Shown here piece after piece: positions 10,796-21,693 of a stretch of 64,000 bases of DNA. The position numbers were made by a program, and so were the translations under genes. Source of the DNA: Perca fluviatilis (lineage: Eukaryota; Chordata; Actinopteri; Perciformes; Percidae); the NCBI RefSeq assembly GCF_010015445.1, contig NC_053118.1, positions 6,155,781 through 6,219,780 on the forward strand. Direction: 5' to 3'. Positions within the stretch are counted from its first letter, which is position 1; every line of letters starts with the position of its first letter. The notes beneath the pieces were generated by a model. The model had not been told where the DNA came from. It saw only the letters and a program-made list of their open reading frames with translations, and ran no database searches.

Positions 10796-11401
10796 TGATC
10801 AAGTCAGCATCTGACCTGTTCAACATGTTTGCTGTCTCAATTTCCAATGGAAGAATGGAAAAGAAAATGGAAAAACCTAAGAGACGCATACAGGCGGGAA
10901 GTTCAGAAGGTGAAGGAAAGGCAGAGAAGTGGTGCAGGAGCAGAGAGTTCAAGGCCATGGAAATACACTGGTATCATGCACTTCCTAGTCCCTTATATGG
11001 AGAACAGGGCTACCAGTGGCAATATGACCCAGGGGGCTAGGGAGCTCATGATGCCAGTCAGCCAGCCACCCCCCGGTGCCAGTCAGTCCCCTGGTGCCAG
11101 TCAGTCAACCCATCCAAGGTGCCAGTCAGTCACACCCTCCCAGTTCCCAGTCAGCCAGCCTCCCCAAGCTGAAGTCAGCCAGCCTCCCCTAGATGAAGTC
11201 AGCCAGCATCCCCCAGCTGAAGTCAGCCAGTCACCCCGAGGTGCCAGTCAGCCAGCCAGCCAGTCAGCTTCGCAGCCGGTAAACAGCAGGGCAGACTCTG
11301 GTCCCAGTCGCGCCCAAAGCCCAGGCCGCCGCCAGCCAGGGCAACCCACCGAGCAGCCGACAGGCAAGAGGTCCAGGGTGGGGGATCTCAGCACCTTTTG
11401 A
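10796..11401 (+). CDS. MADF-domain protein, second exon with Pro/Gln/Ser-rich tail
   Basis: After an acceptor (GATTTTCAG, ending about 10795) the relevant frame contains PMEEWKRKWKNLRDAYRREV, the second half of a MADF domain (the KRKWKNLRD core is diagnostic). A basic GAGAESSRPWKYTGIMHFL segment follows, where WKY...L closes the domain. From about 11047 the protein becomes a low-complexity tail of VSQPP/GASQ repeats and ends KRSRVGDLSTF with TGA at 11399-11401. The first codon after the acceptor is TGA in this frame, so either the junction is elsewhere or the exon has decayed. The gene converges on the transposase gene. Confidence 0.68.
11050..11280 (+). repeat. Coding minisatellite (GAAGTCAGCCAGCCTCCCC-type)
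   Basis: Imperfect tandem units of about 24 bp, each with a CAGTCAGCCAG core, encode the VSQPP / GASQ repeats of the MADF protein tail. Confidence 0.8.
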
Positions 11402-11410
11402 AAGATGTTT

Positions 11411-11919
11411 AGTTAGTGCCATAGAAAAAAGTGACAGCCCCCTCCAACACCCCCTCCCTCTCCCCCAAATGACCCTGATGACCTCTTTCTCCATAGCCTG
11501 TTGCCACAGCTTCAGTCTCTCTCTCCTGCCATGAGAGATGAAGTTAAGTTTAATATATATAGGCTATATGTGGCAAAGTGCAGGCAGAGGGAGGAGCAGC
11601 AGCAGCTGAGGCCATGAGTGGCCGTATTGCATTTAATAGTGTTGTCAGTTGAGTCTTTTTTATCTTTCTGTTGTTTGTTTTAACATGTTGAAGTTATATG
11701 TTCTTATATGTTGTTTTAAAATAAAATAGATCATGTTCCGTTGAGAGACTTGCTTGGTGTAAGATAAATGGGATAAGTGAAACATTATTTTTGTGTAATT
11801 AGTATATTTTCAGTGTGAGTGGGTTATGAGACAACACAAATTTTGTAAAATATTAGCTTTTTATTCAAATTTGGGTGGCTCTTAAAATAGCCTTTGTTTT
11901 AAACTTGTAGAGGGGATCT
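11411..11919. other. Intergenic stretch between convergent Harbinger genes
   Basis: It holds AATAAA-like signals (AAAATAAAATAGA near 11719) and AT-rich sequence, consistent with the 3' ends of two convergent genes. No other feature is seen. Confidence 0.4.
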
Positions 11920-12726
11920 TCAGTTAATGGCACCCTCAGCATTGAAATATGTGGCAAAGGTCTCCCTCATACGTATTGCTTCCTGTGCAGAATGGTTGCT
12001 CCCTGCTCTGTTGATGCCCTGAAGTACCCGAGCTTCCTCAGCATTTCCACGTATGTTCTGCACATTGGCACTTGATGTCCTCCTTATGAAATTGTGCAGG
12101 ATGCAGGTGGCTTTCACACAGGCCTCTACATTAGCGGTCTCAAGGTGGATCACAGAATGGTACATGCGCCACTGGGCAGCAAGTATGCCAAAAGTGTTTT
12201 CAACAATCATCCTGGCTCGTGACATCCTGTAGTTGAATATTCTCTGCCTGTTGTTGACACCGGGAAAGGGCCTCATCAGGTTACTGCGGAGCGGAAAGGC
12301 CTCATCACCCACAAAAAAATGCGGCTGTGCCCCTAGGTGGTCAGCTCCAGGCAGGGGTTTGGCAGGAGGTAACCCAAGTGTGCCATCCTGCAAGGCCTGG
12401 CCAAAGGCGCTGTTGGACAGAGTACCACCTTCGCTGATCCTGCTGTAACTCCCAACATCGATGATACAGAAGCAGTACTCTGCATCTACAACTGCCAAGA
12501 GCACAATGGAATATGTGCCCTTGTAGTTGTAGTACATCGACCCAGAGTTGCTCGGGGCACACATGCGCACATGCTTACCATCGATGGAGCGTACACAGTT
12601 GGGAAAGTCCCAGTGGTCGTAAAACTTCTCTTCAATGGCCTTCCAGTCTTCTGTGGTGGGAACTGCCATGTAGTCGGTGACCAGGACATCCCAGTTTAAA
12701 AAGAGATGCCAGTAGCGAGGTACCTG
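11920..12726 (-). pseudogene. HARBI1-like PIF/Harbinger transposase, main catalytic exon
   Basis: The minus-strand frame over 11920-12669 (about 250 residues) is an intact DDE nuclease core. The first Asp is in VRSIDGKHV, the second in FFVGDEAFPL and the Glu in MIVENTFGIL, followed by an AQWRM segment and the ACVKATCILHNFIRR helix typical of HARBI1 proteins. Upstream the exon begins after a TTCCCAG acceptor (about 12727) with YLATG, the canonical segment after the ICLR of the previous exon. Between YLATG and WDVLVTDYMAVP the reading frame breaks and the helix-turn-helix stretch is missing, so the gene is dead. The N-terminal exon lies at 18.6-18.9 kb, separated by the LINE. Confidence 0.85.
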
Positions 12727-12861
12727 GGAATAAAAAATTGAAAATGAAAATTAAATAAATTTTTTTTTTTTTTTTGAAAGTTTTTTTTTTTTTTTTTAAA
12801 ATTTAAATTTTCTGCTTTAGAAAAATTAGCCTAAATTGAGACTAGTATCCATGCAAAAATA

Positions 12862-12978
12862 TTCTATATGAAAATGAAATATTCAATATGAAAATGAAAT
12901 ATGAAAATGAAATATTCAATATGAAAATGAAATATTCAATATGAAAATGAAATATTACACATGAAAATGAAATATTAC
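12862..12978. repeat. Minisatellite of about 22 bp (ATGAAAATGAAATATTCAAT)
   Basis: About five to six imperfect units in the Harbinger transposase intron, directly left of the LINE. The last unit contains the LINE target duplication. Long T runs lie at 12759-12797. Confidence 0.85.
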
Positions 12979-13120
12979 GGGGGGGCGCTAGTGAGCTATG
13001 GGTCAATAGGTCGCACTCCCCTGCAGCTCCCGCAAAATTGTTGTAAAATTGACTTTTTAACAATATCTTTTTTTGCAAGCTGGATTGGCTGAAGGTTCGT
13101 TGATACTCATCGGCTTCAAG

Positions 13121-14053
13121 ATGAAAGCGAGCTCTAAGTCACAAGCCTCAAAAGGCAAAAAGCAGTACGAGGCAGGCCCTGTCGCACCGACCTCTCCTGA
13201 CGACGATGTTCCGCCGGGCGAAGCTTTGCAACGGTCGGCAGATGCTACAGTCCTGGAAGCCATTAACTTGTTACGTTCTGATCTATGAGCTACCAAAGTT
13301 GAGATTTGTCAGACGATTGACACGCGCATTGAAGACTTGGCCACAACTATCAGAGGTGAAATATCAGCTCTCAAATCTGAAACTCAAGTCGCCATTCTGG
13401 CCTTGCAGACTACGTCCGCGCAACATGGTTCTACTCTGGCCGACCTAGAGCGCTCAGCAAATCACTCTTCAGATGCCATAACCAAACTTCAAACGGAGGT
13501 GAAACGCCTATGTACTGAAGTGAATCTTCTTACAGATAAGTGCATGGATCTAGAGGGGCGATCTAGGAGACAAAATGTGCGAGTAGCCGGGCTGAAAGAA
13601 GGGTCTGAGAAGGGCAGAGAGATGAACACCTTTGTTTCAGAACTCCTGAAAGACGTGTTTTCACTTGAGGATTGCCCGCTAGTTGATCGCGCTCACAGGG
13701 CTTTACGTAAGCGACCGGATGGCACCGAGCTGCCGCGATCGCTTATAGTGCAGCTGCATTACTTTCAGGATGTGACAACGATCCTTAGGAAAGCTGTTGA
13801 ACGAAAGGATCTTACGTTTAACGGTAAGAGGATCCGTGTTTTCCCTGACTTCACGCCTGAGGTGGCAAAGCGCAGAGCTGCGTTTAACAGAGCCAGAGCA
13901 ATGCTTCGAGATAAGCCAGGAGTGCGATATGGGACAGTATTTCCAGCGAAACTGAGAGTGACTTTTAAAGGCACAGAGACGGTTGCGAAGAAAGCTGAAG
14001 AGTTTGCCGAGCTTTTTTTGCCTTTAATTGAAGTTTATGTCCATCTCTATTGA
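13121..14053 (+). pseudogene. LINE ORF1 (L1-type RNA-binding protein), one nonsense codon
   Basis: The ATG at 13121 opens about 310 codons in one frame, broken only by TGA at 13286-13288 (LRSDL*ATK). A CGA to TGA change at a CpG would explain the stop. The N-terminal third is hydrophilic; residues about 70-150 are heptad-rich and likely coiled coil (a QTEVKRLCTEVNLLTDK segment). This is followed by the conserved RNA-recognition region (RSRRQNVRVAGLKEG, then VDRAHRALRKRP) and a C-terminal domain (FNGKRIRVFPDFTPEV, then RGTVF/FPAKLRVTF-like strands). This is the L1/Tx1 ORF1p layout: a trimeric nucleic-acid chaperone that coats LINE RNA. Confidence 0.85.
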
Positions 14054-14528
14054 AGTTGGCTTCTGGTTTATTTTGAAACAAATAGGATAGGATGGATCCA
14101 CATTTTTATTTATCTCTTCTCATATTTTTAATTTGCCAATAAGTCTATTTTCTTAAATCTTTATTATTTTATATATACATTATTTTTTACTTCAAGATAT
14201 ATGCCTGTTGCGGGGCTGTTCTAAACTTCTATTTTTAGAAGGGTTTAGTGAGGGAAGTTAGCATGGCACATGTTTATCTTTTGGTATCCTGTTATTGCTG
14301 TTCTGTGTTCTGTTCTGTTTTTTCTCGTAACTTCCTTAGTGGGATCGCGCCTTACTTTGAAGGTTTCTCCTAGTATAGGCAAGAATATGTTAAAGGGAGG
14401 GTTGTTCTGGGACATCTATATTCAGTATTTGACCATATATGTCACATTGATAGGGTTTATATGCATATTGTATGAGTCTACACCACGCAAGATAACTTAA
14501 CGCAGCGGCATAAGGGGAGACAATTAAC

Positions 14529-17500
14529 TATGGTCACTTGGAATGTTAAAGGATTGAATAACCCTGTTAAAAGGTTGCAAAGTTTTGGCACACCTAAAGA
14601 TGCTATCTAGTGACATAATTTTTCTTCAAGAAACACACCTTAATAAAAATGAATACATCAAACTAAGATGTAGATGGATTGGTCAAACCTATCATGCTAC
14701 TTGTGCAGTTAGATCAAGAGGGGTGGCCATACTCTTCAGAAAGGGCACACCATTCATCCATAAGACAACCATCGCAGATAAGGATGGAAGATATCTAATT
14801 GTTGTTGGAGATTTATATACATTACCCATAACGCTGGTTAATATTTATGGTCCTAATACAGACTCACCTTTATTTTTTAAACACGCTTTCGCTCAGATCC
14901 CTGATGTCTCGCAAACTAATTTACTCATTGCGGGTGACCTAAATTTAGTTTTAGATCCTTATTTGGACAGATCATCATCTCGTAGAGCACCACCTTCTAA
15001 TTGCAGCATTTTTATGAAGGAATATTGTAATAATTCAAATTTGTTTGATGTTTGGAGAATTTTTAACCCTCGAGACAGAGCGTACTCTTTCCATTCCAAT
15101 GTTCATAATGTATATACTAGAATTGATTATTTCTTGGCTGATGCTAAATTGGTGCCTCTGGCCAGTAAGGTCATGTATAATGACATAGTGATTTCAGATC
15201 ATGCTCCTCTTTCATTCTCTTTAAATCTAGCTGACTTGCCTCATTGTGATAGGATATGGAGACTGGACCCACAGCTTTTAAAGGAACCTCAATATTGTAA
15301 TTTTTTAACCAAACAAATTTCTTTTTTCTTTGAGATGAATGATCTTCCTGGAACGTCCCCCTCGATACTGTGGGAGACCATGAAAGCTTATATCAGGGGT
15401 TGTATTATTTCTTTTCAGGCTGCTAGAAAGAAAAAGAAAAGGGCTGAGTTGGCAGATCTGGAACAACAAATTAATAGATTGGATAAAGAAAATGCAGTGC
15501 ATCCATCCATAGAGATTTATAAGAAGATCCTTTTATTAAGATTTAGATACAATCAGATTCTTTCAGATCGTATAGCTAGGGGATTCTTATTCACGCAGCA
15601 AACCTTTTTTGAATTTGGTGAAAAACCTCATAAATTGCTGGCTAGACAAATTAGGAAAATGGAAAGTGATCGTACTATAAGTAAAATTAAGTCAGAAAAT
15701 GGTGTCATGTTAACATCTCATATGGACATTAATAGTAGATTCAAACAGTTCTATGAGGAATTATACTCCTCCAGGGCCTCAATCAATGACCTGGCTGCTG
15801 ATAATTTCTTGGATAGTTGTGATCTCCCCACACTAGGTCAGAAAGACCGTGACTTCCTAAATGCAGAACTTTCAGTTTTTGAAATACAAGATTCGATTAG
15901 GTCAATGAAGTGCCGAAAGCCCCTGGCCCTGATGGATACTCTTGTGAATTTTACAAACATTTCTGTGATCTCTTTTCACCTTATTTATTTAAAATGTATA
16001 CTCATGCAAATACTGTTGGCATGCTACCTCCTACGTTAAAGAGGCTACCATAACCGTGTTACTTAAAAAGGGGAAAAATCCAGAAGAAGTAAGTAGCTAT
16101 AGGCCAATTTCACTTTTAACATGTGACCAAAACATTCTGGCTAAAGCTTTGTCCAATAGGCTTAGGTCTGTAGTTGATAAACTTGTTCACCCCGATCAGA
16201 CTGGATTTATTCCAAATAGGCACTCCTTTTCCAATCTTAGACGTCTTTTTAATATAATTTACTCCCGCAATGCACATGCAGATGACCTGGTTATCGTTTC
16301 TCTTGATGCAGAGAAAGCATTTGACCAATTGGAGTGGTCTTATCTGTTTAAAGTTTTAAGAAAGTTTGATATTGGTGATAGTTTTGAAAAGTGGATAAAG
16401 ATCCTCTACTGTAAGCCCTCCGCAAGAATTCTGACTAATAAGATGCTCTCTTTATCGTTTCTACTACACAGAGGTTCCAGGCAAGGTTGCGCTTTATCTC
16501 CCTTACTCTTTGCTTTGGCAATCGAGCCCTTAGCACACACTTTTCGTTCCGACCCCAATATACATGGATATAGCACAGTAAAATCTACATACATTAAGTA
16601 AAATCTCATTGTATGCTGATGACATCCTGTTATATATTACTAAGCCCCATTTTACTATAGCTAGAATCTTGGAAATTATCTCTCATTTTAGTACATTTTC
16701 AGGGTACCGGATAAACTGGTCTAAGAGCGAATTAATGCCTATAAAGGTTCGAGATTTTTCGGTTATACAATATTCCCCTTTTAAAATAACACAGCAAAAA
16801 TTAACGTATTTAGGAATTGAGGTTACAAAAGATTTTCATTTATTATTTAAGGCTAACTTTCCCCCTCTAGTATCTAAATTGAAAAATAATATTCAGTTTT
16901 GGAGATCACTTCCTCTTTCCTTGGTAGGTAGGGTTAATATTATTAAAATGATTTTTCTTCCTCAAATTCTCTATCTTTTTCAGAACATCCCAATATTAAT
17001 TAAGGAATAAGATTTTTTTCAAGCAATTGGATTCAATTATTATTCCCTTTGTATGGGATTACAAAGCCCATCGAATAAGTAAAGCGCATCTTTGTAAGCC
17101 TAAAGCTGAAGGCGGATTGGCACTCCCTAATTTCTCTCTTTATTACTTTGCCAGTGCTCTACATACTATTATAATGTGGCTAGATCCCAACTTTGCACAC
17201 TCCACTTGGATCCAAGTGGAAAGAGAAGCATGCAGCCCATATGATATTGGGGCAGTGATCTTGTCTCCTACAAAGATAGGGAAATTGGCTTACAATTATA
17301 ATTGTATAATCCATAGTACTATTCGCATTTGGAAGCAGATTAAATCAAAATTTGTAATAAAGTCCTTGTCTTTTCTCTTACCAATTGGAGGGAATCCATC
17401 ATTTATTCCTTTTACAATGGATTCTGCTTTCACAAAGTGGAGAGACGTGGGTATTCTAAATATTGGTGACCTATTCATTGATGGTTCTTTTGCCTCCTTT

Positions 17501-18301
17501 AGTCAGCTGCAGACAAAATACGGTTTGCATAAAAACAATTTTTTCCGATATTTGCAGCTCAGGGACTATGTAAGAAAGCATTTGCCTTGTCTTGATGAGG
17601 CTTCTTCTGCAAAGTTTGATGATCTTTTAGGGCTTGGATGTGGGGTCAGTCACTTGATTTCTCTACTGTATAACTCTTTACTATACACAACTCCACCGTC
17701 TACACAGGGTATAAGATTACAGTGGGAGCAGGAAATGGGGGTGGAGATAAGTGACGAGCTATGGGTTAATGCATTAGAGAATATTCATAAATGCTCTGTT
17801 AATTCTCAGCATTGCCTTATTCAATTTAAGATTATTCATCAACTTCATTACTCTAAGACAAAGCTGCATAGAATTTTTTCAGATGTTTCCCCAATATGTG
17901 ATAAATGTCAGACAGAGGAAGCCACACTCTTGCATAGTTATGCTCTTTGCTCTAAGTTAACTCAATTCTGGACTAATATTTTCCAAACTCTGTCAGAAAT
18001 ATTGCATGTTGAATTAGAGCCTGATCCACTTGTGGTGATAGTTGGATTCTCAGATGACATTACCTTTCGAAAATCTCAACAACAATTGTTGTCTTATGGA
18101 CTTCTTATTGCAAAGAAATTAATACTCAAGTTTTGGAAGAACACCAAAGTCCCTACTGTTAAAATGTGGTTGGATGAAATGGTTCGGTTATTACATCTGG
18201 AAAGAATTTGTTTTTCTTTATCAAACAGACTGGATCAGTTTGATAAGATTTGGTCTTCCCTTCTCCGCTACCTTGATAGCGTAGTTGGCGTGTTTCAGTA
18301 G
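14529..18301 (+). pseudogene. LINE ORF2 (endonuclease-reverse transcriptase), frameshifted
   Basis: The ATG at 14529 starts TWNVKGLNN, the first motif of an apurinic-type endonuclease. A frameshift near 14580 leads into a long frame with FLQETHL, NIYGPN, IAGDLNLVLD, RIDYFLAD and SDHAPL, completing that domain. A second shift at about 15925 (RKAPGPDGY expected) leads into RT: YRPISLL, DQTGFIPNR, SLDAEKAFDQLEW and GSRQGCALSPLLFALAIEPL. A third break near 16600 precedes YADDILLY, the catalytic box, and a fourth near 16990 precedes the C-terminal part (17027-18301) with CDKCQTEEATLLHSYALC, a Cys/His motif. ORF2 makes and inserts LINE cDNA by target-primed reverse transcription. Confidence 0.9.
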
Positions 18302-18582
18302 GCTGAGTGTGTAGCACTGATTGTCCCATTGGTGTGATATGTCTTATGTCCCTAGGGTGGGGTGGGTGGTAATGGGAACTGTTCTCTTTTTGTTGTTGTT
18401 TATTGTGTTTTGCTTTTTGTTTTTATTTTATTTTCTTTGTCTCTTATTTTTATAATGAGGAATTATAACAAGCGATGTAACAATGAGTGTCAAATTGTTG
18501 GATTCCCTAATAAAAAACATTTTTTGGCAAAAATGAAATATTACATATTAAACTTCAATGTATATGTTGAAGGTTCTCTAGT

Positions 18583-18915
18583 TCAGTAGACTCCAGTAGT
18601 GTAAAAACTGTAGGTTAAAGCAACGTTAATTTTACACCGCAAGCAAATCGCAAGCCGTTCAGCAGGTGGAATCGTTAAATGGCAACAGGTGTCCTGTTTA
18701 GTTATCCGTGGTCCAACCCTCTGGAAGAGCTCGTCAAACTGTGCCCTGTTCAGCCTGAAATATTGCACAAACCTCTCCTCATCCAGCCGCAACTCCTGCA
18801 CAAGACGGTGGAATGAGCCCAGTTCAAAACGGGCCTCGAGGACGGCGCTGTCTTCTTCTCCACAGCATGTACATAGCCGCAATCTTCAGGAACTGTTTAC
18901 GATTCATTTTGCAAT
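18583..18915 (-). pseudogene. Harbinger transposase, N-terminal exon
   Basis: On the minus strand an ATG near 18908 gives MNRKQFLKIAAMYMLWRRR. A frame break follows, after which a second frame reads FELGSFHRLVQELRLDEERF, YFRLNRAQFDEL and IPPAERLAICLR. These are the standard N-terminal blocks of HARBI1-like transposases. Immediately after ICLR lies GTGTAAAATT: splitting the CGG codon as CG|G would give a phase-2 donor that joins the YLATG acceptor at 12727 exactly in frame. The intron between these exons now contains the whole LINE. Confidence 0.82.
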
Positions 18916-19317
18916 TGATTAAAATGTAGGTAGAACAGCTGTCTTTTTATAAATGGAATATTCACCCTTTAAACTTGCCATTATAGCGGAAAAGCATTTC
19001 CACAAAGTAAACAGAGGGGACGTGCTTGAAGTTAGCACCAGAGAATTTCTGTTTACTGTTGCCAAGCAACCAGGAGTAGGCACGCCCAGGAATGCCCATC
19101 AAGCGAGTGTGTGTCGCTCGGTGTCCCTCACTTTTTGCAGCTAATGTGACTGTGGGGTGACTCTCCTCGTGCACCCCCCCTGCGCGTTCACCTGAGCTCA
19201 ACTCTTAAAGGGCCAGCAACTATTTGTACCTGCTACACATATTTCTAAAATCATATGATGTTTTTGTTGAGTTATTATTACACAATACTTTTTTCTGGCC
19301 TTTTAGAATCTTGCCCC

Positions 19318-19490
19318 CGACAAATAACCCATATTACAAAAAAAAATAAAACTAATAAAAACTAAACTAAAACCTAAGTATTTTCAAAAATAAAAACTAA
19401 ACTAGCAAACCCGCTTTAAAAACTAATTAAAACTAAACTGAATTTGAAAACAAAAAGTAAAAACGAAATAAAAATAAAAACTTTCAACCA
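19318..19490. repeat. A-rich AAACTAAAA low-complexity repeat
   Basis: Irregular AAAACTAAAACTAA-type units over about 170 bp. The origin is unknown; it may be the subterminal region of an old hAT element. Confidence 0.7.
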
Positions 19491-19652
19491 AACAAATCAT
19501 TGTACTGTATTTGTCTTAAATCTTAAATGTGTGTATGTTTTATTACCGCCCAAATGTCCTGTCTTCTTGATATGTTTATTGCACTGATTTAGATTATTTG
19601 AATTTAAAATTATAATAAAAACATTTTTGATCTCGAAATAAAGAATTACGAG

Positions 19653-19838
19653 TGCCCGGATAGCTCAGTTGGTAGAGCGGGAGCCCATATATAGAGGTTT
19701 ACTCCTCGACGCAGCAGGCCAGGGTTCGACTCCCACCTGCAGCTTTGCTGCGTGTCATTCCCCCTCTCTCTTCCTCCCCTATTGTGTCTTCAGCTGTCCT
19801 GTCAAAAATAAAGGCTGGAAATGGCCCAAAAAAATAAA
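19653..19838 (+). mobile_element. tRNA-derived SINE, plus strand
   Basis: The head GCCCGGATAGCTCAGTTGG with an A box (TAGCTCAGTTGG) and a B box (GGTTCGACTCC at about 19722) is followed by a pyrimidine-rich body and a tail ending CTGTCAAAAATAAAGGC then an A run. A 13-bp duplication AAATAAAGAATTA lies just before the head (about 19638) and just after the A run. This is a familiar fish SINE layout transcribed by RNA polymerase III; an insertion within the tRNA-like loop region (ATATATAGAGG) makes it unable to act as a tRNA. Confidence 0.88.
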
Positions 19839-19879
19839 GAATTATTATATTATTATTACAGAATTATTTTGTTATTAAA

Positions 19880-21365
19880 AAAACAACATTAATCGGGTCA
19901 TTTATGACCAGAAAAAAAACAGCAGCACAAAAACAAGTATAGATACCAGATTGTGATTGAACTAATGTACCCTTTGACACAATCAATGTATAATCTAAAG
20001 CTGCTTAATCAATCGTCAATCAATCAATAGTGTGAGCAGCATTGATCAAAACTTGGAAACCCATGAAATTGTAAAATATTGTTGATTGCTCTTTTAGCTG
20101 TTAGCTAGCTGGGATGTCCACTGGTGCTCCATATCTCAAAGCTGCAGAATCTGATTATTACAAGCTAGTAACAGACCGTATCATAAAGCAGTTACTGTAA
20201 CTTCCACACATTGTTTTCGTCAGTCCTTCAGATCTTTACTGTAACACAGTACATTTCATTACCCTCAATGACGTGCATAAAAAAACAAAAAAAGTCTGCC
20301 TCATCACTGATGCCATGCACGTTTTTTTTTAGTTCACATGAATCCAGACATCTTAAAGTTTAATTGGGAATTTTATGTCACCTGCAGGTGACAGGAGACG
20401 TATTATTCCCCCTCCAACACCTGTCGTCCACCAAGGTCATCCTCAATGAGGCCCTGCCAATGGAACAACAGGGCTGCCTGATTTGCATGCATAATACTGC
20501 ATTTCTATGTTAAATGGCTTATCAAAAGGGGACATTTTCTTCTGGGAAAAAATACTGGCTCCAGTTTCAATGGCACAGCTGGGTTTTGTTCCGTATAATA
20601 CTGTGCGGAAAGGTTTTCACAGTGCAACACCTCCTGGTTTGTATTTTTACAGTAGCAGGAGCAGTGACAGCCTTTTTTATTGCAGTGAGGAATGGCTATG
20701 AGCTGGAGTTTGAATATTACTGAAGTGCTAAACTTTGAACTTGATACTTGAGATATTAAAAGCCAGTGCTCCAAGTATTAAATTGTAAGAGTTAGTTGCT
20801 CCAGGCAGCATATTTACAGAAGGGAAATGAAGTGTGGTCACTGTGGTGGAGTAATGCAGGGAGAATGAAATGCCATTTTATCCCAATGAACGTGACATTT
20901 TTTCTTCCACCTACTTTCCGTACCTCTCAGAGAGGAAGTCAGAGGTATGACCTTTTCTAGTTTCCTTGAGGCTTTGTTCGAGAAAATGCCCTTCGATATT
21001 TTGCTGCGCATCTGAGCTAATTGAATCTAAAGAATACGCGTGGACCGAGGGCTTTGGTAATGAGAGCAGGGCTGCCTGCGCACAAAAGGTCTGTAAATTG
21101 ACAGAAAAGGTGGGCGATCTCCCTGACAATTTGCCTCAGACAGAGCGTCCAAAGGGCAATCTCCCACCCTGCCTGATCCTCAGTGGGAGCCAAAAGGGCA
21201 CCGAGGGACAAGTGTTGAGTTATAGCTTCTAACCCACAGATCCAGCCGTCCACTTCATCAGTCAGACATCATTCTGATACTCAATAACTCACAAGCTCAA
21301 GGTGGAAATATATTAGCAATAAAACTGAAATCAGGGGCTTTGCTCTGGCACAGCAAAGTTTAAGG
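19880..21365. other. Unassigned interval
   Basis: No supported gene or element. A CACCTGCAGGTG palindrome lies near 20380. The sequence is less repeat-like than its surroundings. Confidence 0.3.
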
Positions 21366-21378
21366 ATAGGTTGGCAGC

Positions 21379-21472
21379 TCACTCTCTCTCTCTTTCGCTC
21401 TCTCTCTCTCGCTCTCAGTCTATCGCTCTCAGGCTATTGCTCTCTCTCTCTCTCTGTCTGTCTCTCTCTCCC
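21379..21472. repeat. (CT)n-rich simple repeat
   Basis: Interrupted CTCTCTCT and GCTCTCAGTCTATC units. Confidence 0.9.
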
Positions 21473-21488
21473 CTTTCCTGTATACAAC

Positions 21489-21685
21489 TAGTGATGATCA
21501 AATGAAGTTTCGCGAACCACTGTCTTTATTTTCTGAGCTCACTAGATGGTGCTCTCTGTTCAACAAAGGGTTGAAAACACACTGAATTGCCATTCCTTTA
21601 ACCTTTTTCTTCGAACAGAGAGTGCCATCTAGTGAGCTCAGAAAATAAAGACAGTGGTTCGCGAAGCTTCATTTGACCATCACTA
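21489..21685. mobile_element. 197-bp hAT MITE, copy 1
   Basis: The ends TAGTGATGATCAAATGAAG and the complement of CTTCATTTGACCATCACTA start inverted arms of about 80 bp that include CACTGTCTTTATTTTCTGAG and CTCACTAGATGG. The flanks are TATACAAC and TCTACAAC (7 of 8 match), an 8-bp hAT-type duplication. The single strand would fold into a near-complete hairpin. The same family recurs at 44.5, 47.8, 52.3 and 55.3 kb. Confidence 0.9.
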
Positions 21686-21693
21686 TCTACAAC

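Larger units (their letters stand above)
12979..18529 (+). mobile_element. L1/Tx1-like LINE, near full-length (5.55 kb)
   Basis: A 15-bp duplication AAAATGAAATATTAC (12964-12978 and 18530-18544) bounds an element that begins GGGGGGGCGCTAG and ends in an A/T-rich tail (AATAAAAAACATTTTTTGGC). It carries a GC-richer leader, an L1-type ORF1 and an ORF2 with endonuclease, reverse transcriptase and a C-terminal cysteine motif. The length and both ends suggest an insertion that was not 5' truncated. Several frame breaks show it is now inactive. It sits in the intron of the Harbinger transposase on the opposite strand. Confidence 0.9.
7610..19157. mobile_element. PIF/Harbinger autonomous element, multiply interrupted
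   Basis: The ends share a 19-bp inverted repeat (CCCCACAGTCACATTAGCT at 7610-7628; its complement ends at 19157), and similarity continues inward for about 30 bp. They are flanked by TGA on both sides (7607-7609, 19158-19160), a 3-bp duplication as in PIF/Harbinger, although TWA is more usual. Inside are the two expected genes: a MADF DNA-binding protein on plus and a HARBI1-like nuclease on minus, arranged convergently. Removing three later insertions (a hAT, a TTAA MITE and a LINE) leaves about 3.8 kb, a normal size for the superfamily. The genes are damaged, so it is a fossil. Confidence 0.75.

Noticed and set aside
19653..19730. A functional tRNA gene.
   Set aside because: A and B boxes are present but the middle is expanded and cannot fold as a tRNA, and a SINE tail with target duplication follows.
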